From an uncultured Planctomycetaceae bacterium (GTDB lineage: Bacteria > Planctomycetota > Planctomycetia > Planctomycetales > Planctomycetaceae): a stretch of DNA of 64,000 nt. The position numbers and the translations under genes are program-made. Positions 39,170-49,058 of the stretch are shown piece after piece (position 1 is the first letter of the stretch; every line of letters begins with the position of its first letter). The DNA is taken from NCBI GenBank assembly GCA_943787265.1, contig CALSLT010000039.1, positions 1 through 64,000 on the forward strand, written 5' to 3'. The notes under the pieces were generated by a model. The model did no database searches. It was not told the origin of the DNA and saw only the letters and a program-made list of their open reading frames with translations.

Positions 39170-40666
39170 ATGAAGACTCGCACATCATTGATACTGCTCA
39201 CGATGCTGTTGCCGAACTCCGTCAGCGCAGCTGATCAACACACGCAGGTTATAACGCTAAAAGAGAACGTTCCGCTGCTTTTTGTCGACGATACCGGCGT
39301 GGAGGTGCGGCACACTCTTTTCCGGACGATTCACCAGGCACAGCGATCGGAAGCTCCTGTTCTCACCGCCGACAAGCCATGGGAAGTTCGGCGAGTGTAT
39401 CTCGCGACAGTGGAGTACGACTCCGATGCGCAGAAATTCTGCATGTGGTACCTTGCGCGACTTCCGCCAAACAACGCAACGCAACTGCTCTACGCGACAT
39501 CAACAGACGGCCTGAGCTGGGACAAGCCATTACTTGGACAGTTCTCTGTACAGGGTTCCACGGAAAACAACGTCGTGAACTTCGTGGGCGATGGTGGCGG
39601 GGAAGCGAGTGTTATCGTGGATTCGTTTGAGAAAGACCCCGCAAAGAAATACAAGCTTTTCATTCACAACAGAAACGGGTATTGCCTGGGCTATTCCGCC
39701 GATGGCATTCATTGGCACGAATACCCCGGGAACCCCATCTTTAAGCACGGCGATACATGCAAGCTCACGCAGAACCAGCAGACTGGTGAGTACCTGGCCT
39801 ATTACAAAAGTCCAGCCACCGTACGGGGGTTCCACCGACGCGTCGTCTGGTTGTCTCGCAGCATGGATTTTCGAAACTGGACCGAGCCGAAACTTGTCTT
39901 TGCTCCCGATGATGTTGACGACGAGTGGGTGATGAAAGCGGATGAGCGTACTGAAATCTACCTGATGTCGGTTTTTGGGCATGCCGCCGGATACGTCGGT
40001 CTTCCCGCGATGTTCTTTCATATGCCGCAGGTGCTTGACGGGTCGAAAACGCCGAACGAAGGGGCTCTCTCGAGTGCTGGCGGTGCAGTGACAGCAACCG
40101 GGCCGATGGACATTCAGCTGATAACCAGCAACGACGGCAGCCACTGGAAACGATCTTCGCCGCGAATTTCAGTCATCAAGCGAGGTCCTCCCGGGACGTA
40201 CGACGCTGGTGCTATTTACAACACCGATAGTTCACCAGTTCACGTCGGCAATGAAACGTGGATGTACTACACAGCAATCAATACGGGGCATGGCGCTCCG
40301 ATTCCGCCAAAAGCCACAACCATTGGACTCGCAAAATGGCGTCGTCACGGATACGCGTCACTGGATGCGGGACCGGAGGGTGGCCACCTGCAAACGAAGC
40401 CGTTGCGGTTTACGTCGCCGAATCTGTCCATCAACGCTGATGCGAGTCGTGGCCAGTTGCAGGTCGCAATTCTGGAAGCTGATGGGACAGCGATTCCAGG
40501 GCAAGGCTTTGATGAGAGCGAAGTGATGTATAAGGACAGCACAAAGTGGCAGGTTCGCTGGAATGACGTCTCAGACATTCCTCAGAATCGTCCTGTCAGA
40601 GTCAGCATCAGGCTGGCGAACACACGACTGTTCAGCCTGGAAAGTGCAGATGCTTCGGGGCGTTAA
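39170..40666 (+). CDS. GH32/GH43-like propeller glycosidase relative (paralogue 1)
   Basis: 498 residues with a signal peptide (1-20). A five-bladed propeller is suggested by repeated YATSTDGLSWDKP, LGYSADGIHWHEY, WLSRSMDFRNWTEP and ITSNDGSHWKR segments. The C-terminal beta-sandwich (LSINADASRGQLQVAILEADG...) matches the tails of the proteins at 40745 and 49059. Catalytic acids were not assigned. It probably acts on, or binds, plant or algal glycans. Confidence 0.75.
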   Translation: MKTRTSLILLTMLLPNSVSAADQHTQVITLKENVPLLFVDDTGVEVRHTLFRTIHQAQRSEAPVLTADKPWEVRRVYLATVEYDSDAQKFCMWYLARLPPNNATQLLYATSTDGLSWDKPLLGQFSVQGSTENNVVNFVGDGGGEASVIVDSFEKDPAKKYKLFIHNRNGYCLGYSADGIHWHEYPGNPIFKHGDTCKLTQNQQTGEYLAYYKSPATVRGFHRRVVWLSRSMDFRNWTEPKLVFAPDDVDDEWVMKADERTEIYLMSVFGHAAGYVGLPAMFFHMPQVLDGSKTPNEGALSSAGGAVTATGPMDIQLITSNDGSHWKRSSPRISVIKRGPPGTYDAGAIYNTDSSPVHVGNETWMYYTAINTGHGAPIPPKATTIGLAKWRRHGYASLDAGPEGGHLQTKPLRFTSPNLSINADASRGQLQVAILEADGTAIPGQGFDESEVMYKDSTKWQVRWNDVSDIPQNRPVRVSIRLANTRLFSLESADASGR

Positions 40667-40744
40667 CCCAAAGACATTCCAGTCCAGGCTGGCTGGCATT
40701 GAGAATCAGCTGCCCCAGTTGTGGCGAAATAAGGACTTAACTCG

Positions 40745-42265
40745 ATGAAGACTCTCCTCGTGTTTGCCACTTTGTCTGCAGTCCTCGCAGATACTGCTCC
40801 AGCCACTGACCGAACGGATCCCATCGACATCGGTTCGCGGCGTGAGCTGTTTGTCGACCGGCATTTAATCGAGAGTCTCGATGGCGCTCGGCTGACGCTG
40901 CACCATCCGCAGGCGCGCGAGGTCGCGATCCGGTTTGATCGGCCCTGGGAAGGAAACACCAGCGGCTATCCCACCGTGATGCGAGACGGCGATTTGTTCA
41001 GGATGATTTATCGTGGGCACCGCATGATCTGGGACGATGACAAGCTCCGCATGTCGCACAGTCCAGTGGTTTGCTATGCCGAGAGCCGTGATGGAATCTC
41101 GTGGACGAAACCAGACCTGAGAATATTTCCTTTACGTGGCCACATGGCAAAGCAGGTTGCCGATCTCCTGGCTAATAATATCGTCTGGCCGGGCAGTCCA
41201 TTTTCCGGAACGTTCGTGCCCTTTCTCGATACTCGGCCGGGATGTCCGGCGTCCGAAAAGTTCAAAGCCGTCGGCGGCAATCACAAAACCGGGCTGCACC
41301 TTTTCACATCGCCCGACGCGATTGCGTGGAAGAAGAGTGAAGAGGCAATCTTCAGGCAAGGCGCGCTCGATTCAATGAACGTCGTCTTCTGGGAGCCGCG
41401 TGATCAGAAGTATGTTCTGTATTACCGCACTGTGGTGGATGGAATGCGGTCCGTCTCGATGACGACGTCGCCCGATCTTCGCGACTGGTCAGAGCCGACG
41501 TCCTTAAAGTATCCGCGTTCTCCACGCCAGCAGATGTATACGAATGGAATTCAGCCTTACTACCGTGCCCCTCACATTCGATTCGGATTTCCGACTCGTT
41601 ACACGGCGCGGAAAATGACGGATGAGTTACGATCGCTGGAGCCGATCAACCTGCGGGCCGAACTCACTGCGGCGTACGCGCGAGTGGGTTCTGATCTGAC
41701 CGACAGCCTGTTCATGACCAGCCGCGACGGCGTTGAATTCCATCGCTGGGACGAAGCTTTCCTGCGGCCTGGGCCTGAAGCTGGCACTAATAGCAGCAAC
41801 TGGATGTACGGTGACAACTACCAGGGATACGGCCTGTTTGAAACGGCGTCGAACGTTGAGGGCGCCGCAAACGAGATTTCGATGCATTTCAGCGAAGGCT
41901 ATTGGCGGGAGGGTGAAACTCGTGTTAGACGCTACACCATCCGACTGGATGGCTTTGTTTCTGTGCAGGCGCCTTACGCGGGCGGCAAGCTTCTTACCAG
42001 GCCGTTTGTTTTCACGGGCGACGAACTGAGCATCAACTTTTCCACCTCCGCCGCGGGCTCCGTGCGCGTTGAATTGCAGGATGTCGCTGGCAACGTGATT
42101 CCGGGTTACGGGCTCGCGGAGTGCAACGAGATCGTCGGTGATAGCGTGCGCCGTGCGATTCGCTGGAAAAGTAGCGCCGACCTGGGCGTGCTCGCTGGCA
42201 GGCCCGTCCGCCTGCGTTTCGTCATGAAGGATGCCGACATCTACTCGTTTCAGTTTACGAAATAG
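40745..42265 (+). CDS. GH32/GH43-like propeller glycosidase relative (paralogue 2)
   Basis: 506 residues with a signal peptide (1-20). It starts IDIGSRRELFVDRHLIE, has propeller blades (ESRDGISWTKP, FTSPDAIAWKKS, MTTSPDLRDWSEP, MTSRDGVEFHRW) and ends in a beta-sandwich (NFSTSAAGSVRVELQD). It is most similar to the protein at 49059-50684, with near-identical stretches such as RRYTIRLDGFVS. It lies 79 bp after paralogue 1 and 12 bp before the M23 gene, so these three are probably one transcript. Confidence 0.8.
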   Translation: MKTLLVFATLSAVLADTAPATDRTDPIDIGSRRELFVDRHLIESLDGARLTLHHPQAREVAIRFDRPWEGNTSGYPTVMRDGDLFRMIYRGHRMIWDDDKLRMSHSPVVCYAESRDGISWTKPDLRIFPLRGHMAKQVADLLANNIVWPGSPFSGTFVPFLDTRPGCPASEKFKAVGGNHKTGLHLFTSPDAIAWKKSEEAIFRQGALDSMNVVFWEPRDQKYVLYYRTVVDGMRSVSMTTSPDLRDWSEPTSLKYPRSPRQQMYTNGIQPYYRAPHIRFGFPTRYTARKMTDELRSLEPINLRAELTAAYARVGSDLTDSLFMTSRDGVEFHRWDEAFLRPGPEAGTNSSNWMYGDNYQGYGLFETASNVEGAANEISMHFSEGYWREGETRVRRYTIRLDGFVSVQAPYAGGKLLTRPFVFTGDELSINFSTSAAGSVRVELQDVAGNVIPGYGLAECNEIVGDSVRRAIRWKSSADLGVLAGRPVRLRFVMKDADIYSFQFTK

Positions 42266-42277
42266 AAGGAATCACTG

Positions 42278-43811
42278 GTGTCGAAAGCGATCCTTGTTCT
42301 CCCGATTCTGTGTTGTCTTGGGGCTGATTCTCTCTGGGCCGCTGAACCGGGTCTGCAGGAGCTGTCGGCTGCACCGCAGCAGCCCCTTGTGCGCGTCGTC
42401 GATCTTAGTCTCGGCGAGACCACGCAGTTGGAGCTGTGCAACGGCCAACGCGTTGAAGTTCAACTGTTGAACCTGCGTGAAACGCGTGATCCGATTCGGC
42501 AGGCAGTGCGCTGCTCCAAAGTTACGGTCAAGGTGGATGGCGAGGAAATCACACTCGAATCGGGCATGTACAATCTGCCTCGGCAAGTTGCCGGCGTGCA
42601 GATCGATTGTTCGATAACCAAAGGGTACAACTCGAACGGCACTCCGAGTTTCTGGGGACTGGATAAGGACGCGAGGCTGCGTCTGTGGCCGAAGGACTCT
42701 CCACTGCTCCGCCCCGGCTCGCTGATCTATCCCGTCGACCAACGATGGTTCGCAACACGCACGTGGTTTGACAATGAACCCGTCGACGGCGGGACGAAGA
42801 TTCTCCCGAAGATCTATTATCACAGCGGTCTCGACATCGGCGGTTCGGAACGCCAAGTCAAAGTTATCGCCGCAACAGACGCGGTGGTGGTTTCGAGCGG
42901 CGAGGACGTGTTGCCGGAGTATCTTCTTAAGGATGGATCCATCCCGAAGTATGGTCAGGGCAAGAGTCCTGTCGCACCGAGAGGCGATGTCGTGTATCTG
43001 AAGGACGGACGTGGTTGGTTCTATCGCTACAGTCATCTGCACAAAATCAACGACGCCATCCGTCCGGGCCGAATTATCGATTCGGGGGACAGAAATTGGT
43101 CTGCTGGGCAAGAAAGGGTCCAGCGGCGGCTGGTCGCATCTGCACTTTGAAATCAAGAGTCGTCAGCCGTCCGGCAAGTGGGGCACGCAGGCGGGTTATG
43201 CGTTTCTTTGGGAAGCCTACCACAACCAGTTTGAGCCTCAACTGGTTGCCAACACGCGCCGCAAGAGTTTTCTGATGGCGGGGGACGACGCCACTCTCGA
43301 CGGATCGAAATCGTACAGTGCGACGGACAGCATTCAGGATCACGAATGGACCTTCTCAGATGGCACAACCGCAGCGGGACCGCGCGTCACTCGGACTTAC
43401 GACCAGCCGGGCGTCTTCAGTGAAATCCTGAAGGTGACTGACAAGGCCGGAAACGTCGACTATGACTTTGCCGAGGTGCATGTGCTGGATCCGAAACAAC
43501 CGGATCTGTACGTGCCGCGAATTCACGCGGCTTATTGGCCCACGCTGGGAAATCGAGTCAACGCCCCAATCACATTCAAAGTTCGTTCATTCGGCAATCA
43601 GGAGGGAAACGAAGTCTGGGACTTCGGCGACGGAAGTTCTTCTGTCAGCGTCAAGTCTGATGGAAACACCGAACAACAAGCGAAAGAAGGTTATGCCATC
43701 ACACATCACACGTATAAGCGGCCAGGCGATTACCTCGTCCGCGTTCAGCGGAGCCGGAATGACGGCGTCACCGCAACCGCGCGACTGCATGTTCGAGTTG
43801 CGGACGAGTAG
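42278..43811 (+). pseudogene. M23/LytM-like peptidase domain with PKD domain, one frameshift
   Basis: GTG start preceded by AGAAGGA at 42264-42270. Part one: a signal peptide, a beta-rich N-terminal domain, then the LytM-like core (YYHSGLDIGG, ATDAVVVSSGED, YRYSHLHKIN). A G5 run near 43085 breaks the frame. Part two continues GTEIGLLGKKGSSGGWSHLHFEIKS, with the HxH metal motif, and then a PKD domain (DHEWTFSDGTTAAGPRVTRTYDQPG) and a second PKD-like segment to 43811. With the indel corrected it would be a secreted metallo-endopeptidase or glycan-binding relative of about 510 residues. Confidence 0.75.
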
Positions 43812-44792
43812 TAATGTCAACGTTGCCTCTGTTCCTGGAGATGGTGGGAAGGAGTCAGGTCTCTTTTACATCCTCGCCTGACTTACTGGCGGAATTGAAG
43901 GAAGGGACACTAAACCGATACCCCGAGGCATCACCAAGAATCAGCTTCAAATTGTTACCGCCATCTTCGCATTCAGTCTTTTCATCGCGCAGGTGAACGG
44001 GTCCTCAAAAACACGAGCAGATCGCGCAACTCTCGGTCAGTCATGCTATATACCAGGCCGGTAGGCATGAAGGATATGTCGAGGTCCCGGATGAGTTCGA
44101 TCTCGGAACGGTCGAAGACTCGTTTGCGTCCATCTGCTTCGCGAATGGCTTCCTTGGTATAAGATTGAAGCCGGAGCCCTGTAAAGGATCGGCCATCTTT
44201 CAGTTGGATCGTTGTTGGACGGTATTCAGGTGCCATTTTCAGGCTGGGTTGAAGGATCGATTCCAAGAGCCATTGCTGATCGTCACTTTTACTGACGGTA
44301 CTCAAATCGGGACCGACGGTATTGCCGCGTCCTGTATGCCGGTGACAGTTGGAGCAGAGTCCAGCTTTGGCATGATGGAATAATCGGCGACCCGCTTCGA
44401 TGTCCGCAACGCCGGGGACTTTTTTCAATCGTTCTTCCCAGGCCGAAATATCGGTCAATGCCGGTCGATTCGACTTGAGTCCTTCCGGATCAATGGTCGC
44501 TTGAACGAGGTCAGCCGATTCTGGGAACTCTTCGGCCAGTTTTCGCAGGCTCTTAAGTTGTTTCGGCTTAAGTTCAATTCCACGGAGTGACCGCAGTGCC
44601 TCTTCCCGAATTGGTCTTGGCCCACTCTTGGCCAGTTCAAGCAGCAAGCCCGCCTGTTTTTGCGCGAGCGTGGTTAATCCGACGATTGCTTCGACACGGA
44701 GCGGAACATTCTCTTTTTCATCCGTCGCTACCGAGACGAGCAACTTCTCAACCAACTGAGGATTTCCAGCCAATGTACGCATTGTTTCCAAC

Positions 44793-45918
44793 GGCGGATT
44801 CACATCTGAAGTGCAAAGCCGGCTTTTGTGAGAACTTCGAGTGGAGTGAGATAGTTGAGTCTCTTTCGAGGTCGATTGTTGAGCCGGTTCGTGACGTGTG
44901 CAAGGGCGTTGTGTGAGATGTCTCGGAAGTCGGTCTTCTTCGGGAAGTACTGACGCAGCAGGCCGTTGGTGTTTTCGTTTGTTGCTCGCTCGTTCGAGGA
45001 GTAGGCGTGTGCAAAGTAGATGGCGATCTGCAGACGCTTGCTCAGTTGTTCATGGCCGGAGAATTCCTTGCCGTTGTCGACGGTCAGTGTCTGACGCAGC
45101 GTTGGCGGGATGATGCGGAACGCTCGTTCTTTGGCAGCGTTCAGCCGGGCGCTGGTGCCGTTTTTCATCTTTGCTGTGATCAAAAATCCGCTCTTGCGTT
45201 CCACACAGGTCATGATCATGCCGGAGTGATCTGCACCGTGAACCGTGTCGCCCTCCCAGTCACCGAAGCGGCGGCGTGAATCGACTTTTGCCGGACGCTG
45301 CTCGATGCTGACGCGGTTTCTGATGCGGCCTCGTCCGTCAATGCCCCGACGTTTGCGATAACGACCGTGACGCAGGAACGAGCGGAAATGGCTGCGGTAT
45401 TCGCAGGTCTCCAGCCAGCGGTAGATCGTCTGATACGACACTCGTCTCGATTGTGTCCGGCGGTAATCTCGCTTCATCCGGCCAGCGATTTCTTCCGGTG
45501 ACCACTCCTGAGACAATCCGCTACGGACTGACTCGTTGATGAAAGGATCGTCCATCTTCCGGATGAGCGGACGCTCGCGACGACGTCGGGCAGTTCGTTC
45601 CTGAGCGGCCACGGCTCGATAGCCTTCCGAATCCCTGTTGCGAGACAGTTCGCGACTGATGGTCGACGGAGAACGATTCAAGTGCTGAGCGATCTTTGTC
45701 GGACCAGTGCCCGAATAATGTAACTGAGAGATGACTTCGCGTTCTTCAAGAGTAAGCTGGTGGTACGGCATCGCAGGTTCTCCGTTGAATAGTGCATTGT
45801 TCGCACAACTATCCAACTCCCTGCGGTGTTCACTTTCCAGCAGTAAACCGCCTCGAAGCCCATCCCGTCCGAACCAGAGCTGAGTTCTGATCCGTTGCAC
45901 TTCAGATGTGAATCCGCC
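44793..45918 (-). mobile_element. IS30-family insertion sequence (1126 bp)
   Basis: The terminal inverted repeats are 24 bp and perfect (44793-44816 and 45895-45918), starting GGCGGATTCACATCTGAAG. The 3-bp target duplication is AAC (44790-44792 and 45919-45921). The element carries one transposase and interrupts the dehydrogenase gene; removal restores its frame. Confidence 0.93.
44800..45771 (-). CDS. IS30-family transposase
   Basis: 323 residues from the ATG at 45771; an upstream extension lies in the IS end and is not coding. The N-terminal HTH_38 (MPYHQLTLEEREVISQLHYSGTGPTKIAQHL) is followed by a DDE domain: GDWEGDTVHG, TVDNGKEFSGHE and ERATNENTNGLLRQYFPK. The stop codon lies inside the terminal inverted repeat. 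Confidence 0.95.
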   Translation of the reverse strand: MPYHQLTLEEREVISQLHYSGTGPTKIAQHLNRSPSTISRELSRNRDSEGYRAVAAQERTARRRRERPLIRKMDDPFINESVRSGLSQEWSPEEIAGRMKRDYRRTQSRRVSYQTIYRWLETCEYRSHFRSFLRHGRYRKRRGIDGRGRIRNRVSIEQRPAKVDSRRRFGDWEGDTVHGADHSGMIMTCVERKSGFLITAKMKNGTSARLNAAKERAFRIIPPTLRQTLTVDNGKEFSGHEQLSKRLQIAIYFAHAYSSNERATNENTNGLLRQYFPKKTDFRDISHNALAHVTNRLNNRPRKRLNYLTPLEVLTKAGFALQM

Positions 45919-46942
45919 AACGATAATTCGATGTCCTCAACGTCGATTAACTCATTCAACAGCTTTAATGATAGTCCCTTGGGGAAACTGGTCCGGGGCG
46001 CATTCTTTTCATCAGCAGCCTGTTTGTTACGCGCGGGAAGCAGGCGTAAAGCGTAGGCACGCAACTTCGGGGAACTCGCCGTATCCTGAACTCGCGTGAG
46101 TAGCAGCTCTTCGTTTCGGACTCCAATTTCGGGTTTACCGTTCAACGTGTTTAACGTGGCGACAGCCGCTTCAAACAGTTCGTAGGATAAATCCGATTGG
46201 CTGAGAATCTTTTCAACTTTGGGCAGATATTGTTTGAATTCAAGATCGGAAATCAAACGGAATGTCTCGAATTGAATCTTCTGGTCAGGGACTGTCAGGA
46301 AATACTTGATCCACCGATGGATATCCACAGACTTTTCGTTTTCCAAGACCGCAATTCGCAATGCAAGCAACATTTGCGATTGTATATGTGTGGGACTTTT
46401 CTGAGCGTCGGACACTTTCCAGGCGGGCGTGATTTTTGAAAGCGCAACCAGTGATGCCTGGGCGAGGTATGGATCGTCGGTTTGCGAAAGCTTGAGCAGT
46501 TCCTGCAGGGGATAATCGTGCTCCCCAGAACGAAGTCTTTGAGCCACTAACGCTTCTTCGTTTGAAGAAGGTAGTTCCAGCGGGCCTTTCCATATTGCTT
46601 GCGAAAGATCGATTTCAAGTTTCCAGACACGGCCATAACCATGCACGTTATAACGACCATCAACCCAATCGGTGACATACCAGGACCGGACGTTCTCGCG
46701 TTTTTCAGCTCGGTTAGCAGCGATACAGGTAGGCCGAAAATAACGGCTTCCTTTTACGAGCTCAATCGGATTCGTCACGTACCCTGCCGCTTTCGGCTCC
46801 AGTTGATAAAAGCGGATATGATGTTCTCCCCAGGACGGGGACAACAAGCCTCTGGCGAAAGGAACAACTCCACACGGCGCTGCGGTAGCCCATGACTGGT
46901 GGACACCTGAAGGATTTCTAAGATTTCTTTCAGGAGACTTTC

Positions 46943-47248
46943 ATGTCAGAGAAAACGAAGCGAGCACGTCGTTCATTCAGTGCTGAATTTAAGCGGGACG
47001 CCGTCGATCTTGTGGTCAAGCAGGGGTACTCGTTCAAGGCGGCAGCGGACGCTGTTGGTGTTGCAGCGAAGAGTCTCAGGGATTGGCACTCGAAGCTGGC
47101 TCCAGAGCCAGAACCATGTGGTGACGACGCCTCGACCGCTGCGTTGCAGGATGAGATCAAGCATCTCAGAAAGCGTCTGCAGCGAGCTGAAATGGAACGT
47201 GAAATTCTAAAAAAAGCCACAGCGTATTTCGCGAGGGAGTCACAATGA
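46943..47248 (+). CDS. IS3-family transposase OrfA (copy 2)
   Basis: 101 residues, identical to copy 1: an HTH domain followed by a leucine-zipper-like C-terminus. The run of seven A with codons CTA AAA AAA near 47210 is the probable -1 frameshift site leading into orfB. Confidence 0.94.
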   Translation: MSEKTKRARRSFSAEFKRDAVDLVVKQGYSFKAAADAVGVAAKSLRDWHSKLAPEPEPCGDDASTAALQDEIKHLRKRLQRAEMEREILKKATAYFARESQ

Positions 47249-48129
47249 AATACGCATGGATCAAGCAGCATCGTGACTCGTTTTCAGTGACGTCGATGTG
47301 TCGAACTCTCAATGTCAGCTCGAGTGGATTCTACAGGTGGCTGAAGGCCGGGCCCGGCTTGAGGGCTCAACGGTCGGCTCGAATCCGCACTTCAATTAAG
47401 CAGGTCTACGACGAGTCGCACGGGATTTATGGCAGTTACAAAATCGCTGATCGACTCAAGGAAGATGACTCTCTGGAAACAGTCTGTCGCAACACAGTCG
47501 CAGCGGCGATGCGGGAAATGGGACTGAAAAGCAAAGTCTCAAAGAAATTTTCGCCAACGACAACGGTTTCTGATCCTTCAAAGATGGCGGCACCAAACGT
47601 TCTGAATCAGTCCTTCAAAGCAGGTGCTCCGAACAGAAAGTGGGTGACCGATATCACGTATCTGCCGACGGCAACCGGCTGGGTTTATCTGGCTGTTGTC
47701 CTGGACTTGTTCAGTCGCAAGGTTGTCGGTTGGGCGATTTCCGAAAGTCTCGCCACGCCGTTGGTCAGCTCAGCTCTTCGTAACGCTGTTGAATCGCGGA
47801 AGCCTGACACGAACGGTCTGCTTCACCACAGCGATCGAGGCTCGCAATACACCAGCGATGAATACCAGCAGACTCTGAGAACACTCAACATGATCTGCTC
47901 GATGAGTCGTACCGGATGCTGCTACGACAACGCCGTCATGGAACGTTTCTTCTGGTCACTCAAGCACGAATGGACGAAGTTCGAAACCTTCGAGGACATC
48001 ACTCAAGCAAGACTCAGCGTCTTCCAGTACATCGAAACGTTCTACAACTCCAAGAGAATTCATCAGACCCTCGGATACAAAACACCTGACGAATTCGAAG
48101 AACAACACCAAGCAAAGCTTGCCGTCTAA
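47245..48129 (+). CDS. IS3-family transposase OrfB (copy 2)
   Basis: A 294-residue rve-type DDE protein, nearly identical to copy 1, with KWVTDITYL, HHSDRGSQYTS and the Glu in MERFFWSLKHEW. It overlaps orfA by 4 bp. Both copies are full length, so at least one could still be active. Confidence 0.95.
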   Translation: MKYAWIKQHRDSFSVTSMCRTLNVSSSGFYRWLKAGPGLRAQRSARIRTSIKQVYDESHGIYGSYKIADRLKEDDSLETVCRNTVAAAMREMGLKSKVSKKFSPTTTVSDPSKMAAPNVLNQSFKAGAPNRKWVTDITYLPTATGWVYLAVVLDLFSRKVVGWAISESLATPLVSSALRNAVESRKPDTNGLLHHSDRGSQYTSDEYQQTLRTLNMICSMSRTGCCYDNAVMERFFWSLKHEWTKFETFEDITQARLSVFQYIETFYNSKRIHQTLGYKTPDEFEEQHQAKLAV

Positions 48130-49058
48130 AAACTAATTCAGGTGTCCATCCCAACTGGGCAATCGCAGCGCTTCACCTACAGGATGGACCATCGGAAGCG
48201 TGGCCGAGAGTTCCCCATTCCAACAGACAAACGGGTGATGGGCTTCAGATCCGTATTTCCTTTGAAAACCATAATCGCCGCCGGGAACGATTTGGAGTAA
48301 ACGACAAGGGGGGCGTTCGCCCGGATCATTATCAACAGCAAAGATTTCACCATTACTTCGAACACAAATCCCAAACGGGTTCCATAACCCGCGCGCTACT
48401 CTCGTCAAACCAGAGCCATCCGACTTCATTCGGAAAACCGCCCCTTCGCTACTTCCTTTGAATTGTTTCTTGTCAGTGCCGGTGAGTGTCCACGGCTTGG
48501 AATAATTCTCACCGAGACAAAAGATGACGTCACCGTTTTTATCCCATGTCAAACCGGCGAGGCCATTGTGGGGATAGCTCGCATCAGTCTTCAATACCGC
48601 GAGATCTTCAACCAGATCAGCCTTGCCATCGTTGGTGCTGTCCTTGATTCGCAGAATGCGGCTGCGTTCTGCCAAATAGACCCACCCGTCATCACCCAAC
48701 TCCAAGTCCATCGTGTGGTGTGTTGCGTTATGAAAGACAGACCGATTTCCTTTTTGATCAAAGACCAGAATCTCATCAAATTCAGGGCCATCATATTCAT
48801 CTGGTGGAAAGTGGGTATGGCTTGAAACGAGCCAGATATGTCCCCTATCGTCCACGTCGATTCCGGTGGGCGTTACCACATCAGGATGTTCTGTGACGAG
48901 AGTCAGCTTAACACCCGGCTGCAACATTTTGACTTCGGCGGCACGCTCCTCACCGGAAGCATGTGACATGGCTCCCAGAGTCAGTAGAACGGAAAACAGA
49001 CTGCAGCGGATTATTTTTCCAATCATCGGAAGCGTGGTCCTTTTAATGGTGGCGATGG

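Larger units (their letters stand above)
46881..48167 (+). mobile_element. IS3-family insertion sequence, copy 2 (1287 bp)
   Basis: The same length and ends (TGCG...CGCA) as the copy at 9837-11123, but inverted. The 4-bp target duplication is GCGC (46877-46880 and 48168-48171). Deleting the element and one duplication restores the dehydrogenase frame exactly, which proves the boundaries. Confidence 0.95.
43982..49026 (-). pseudogene. PVC-type membrane-bound dehydrogenase (propeller-HEAT-cytochrome c) split by two IS elements
   Basis: Three pieces, 49026-48172, 46880-45922 and 44792-43982, join exactly in frame if both IS elements and one copy of each target duplication are removed. The joints read MVHPVGEAPCGVVP and VEDIELSLETMRTL. 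The restored protein has 874 residues: signal peptide, sorbosone-dehydrogenase-like propeller (GLTWDKNGDVIFCLGENY), HEAT repeats, and a cytochrome c with CSNCH and a distal Met in the DLDISFMPTGLVYSM region. It would oxidise a sugar or alcohol in the periplasm and pass electrons through haem. It is inactive as it stands. It starts 32 bp after the glycosidase-like gene upstream. Confidence 0.93.

Noticed and set aside
43814..43981. Short plus-strand frame between the M23 gene and the dehydrogenase
   Set aside because: No domain, leader or ribosome site is seen; it is probably non-coding.
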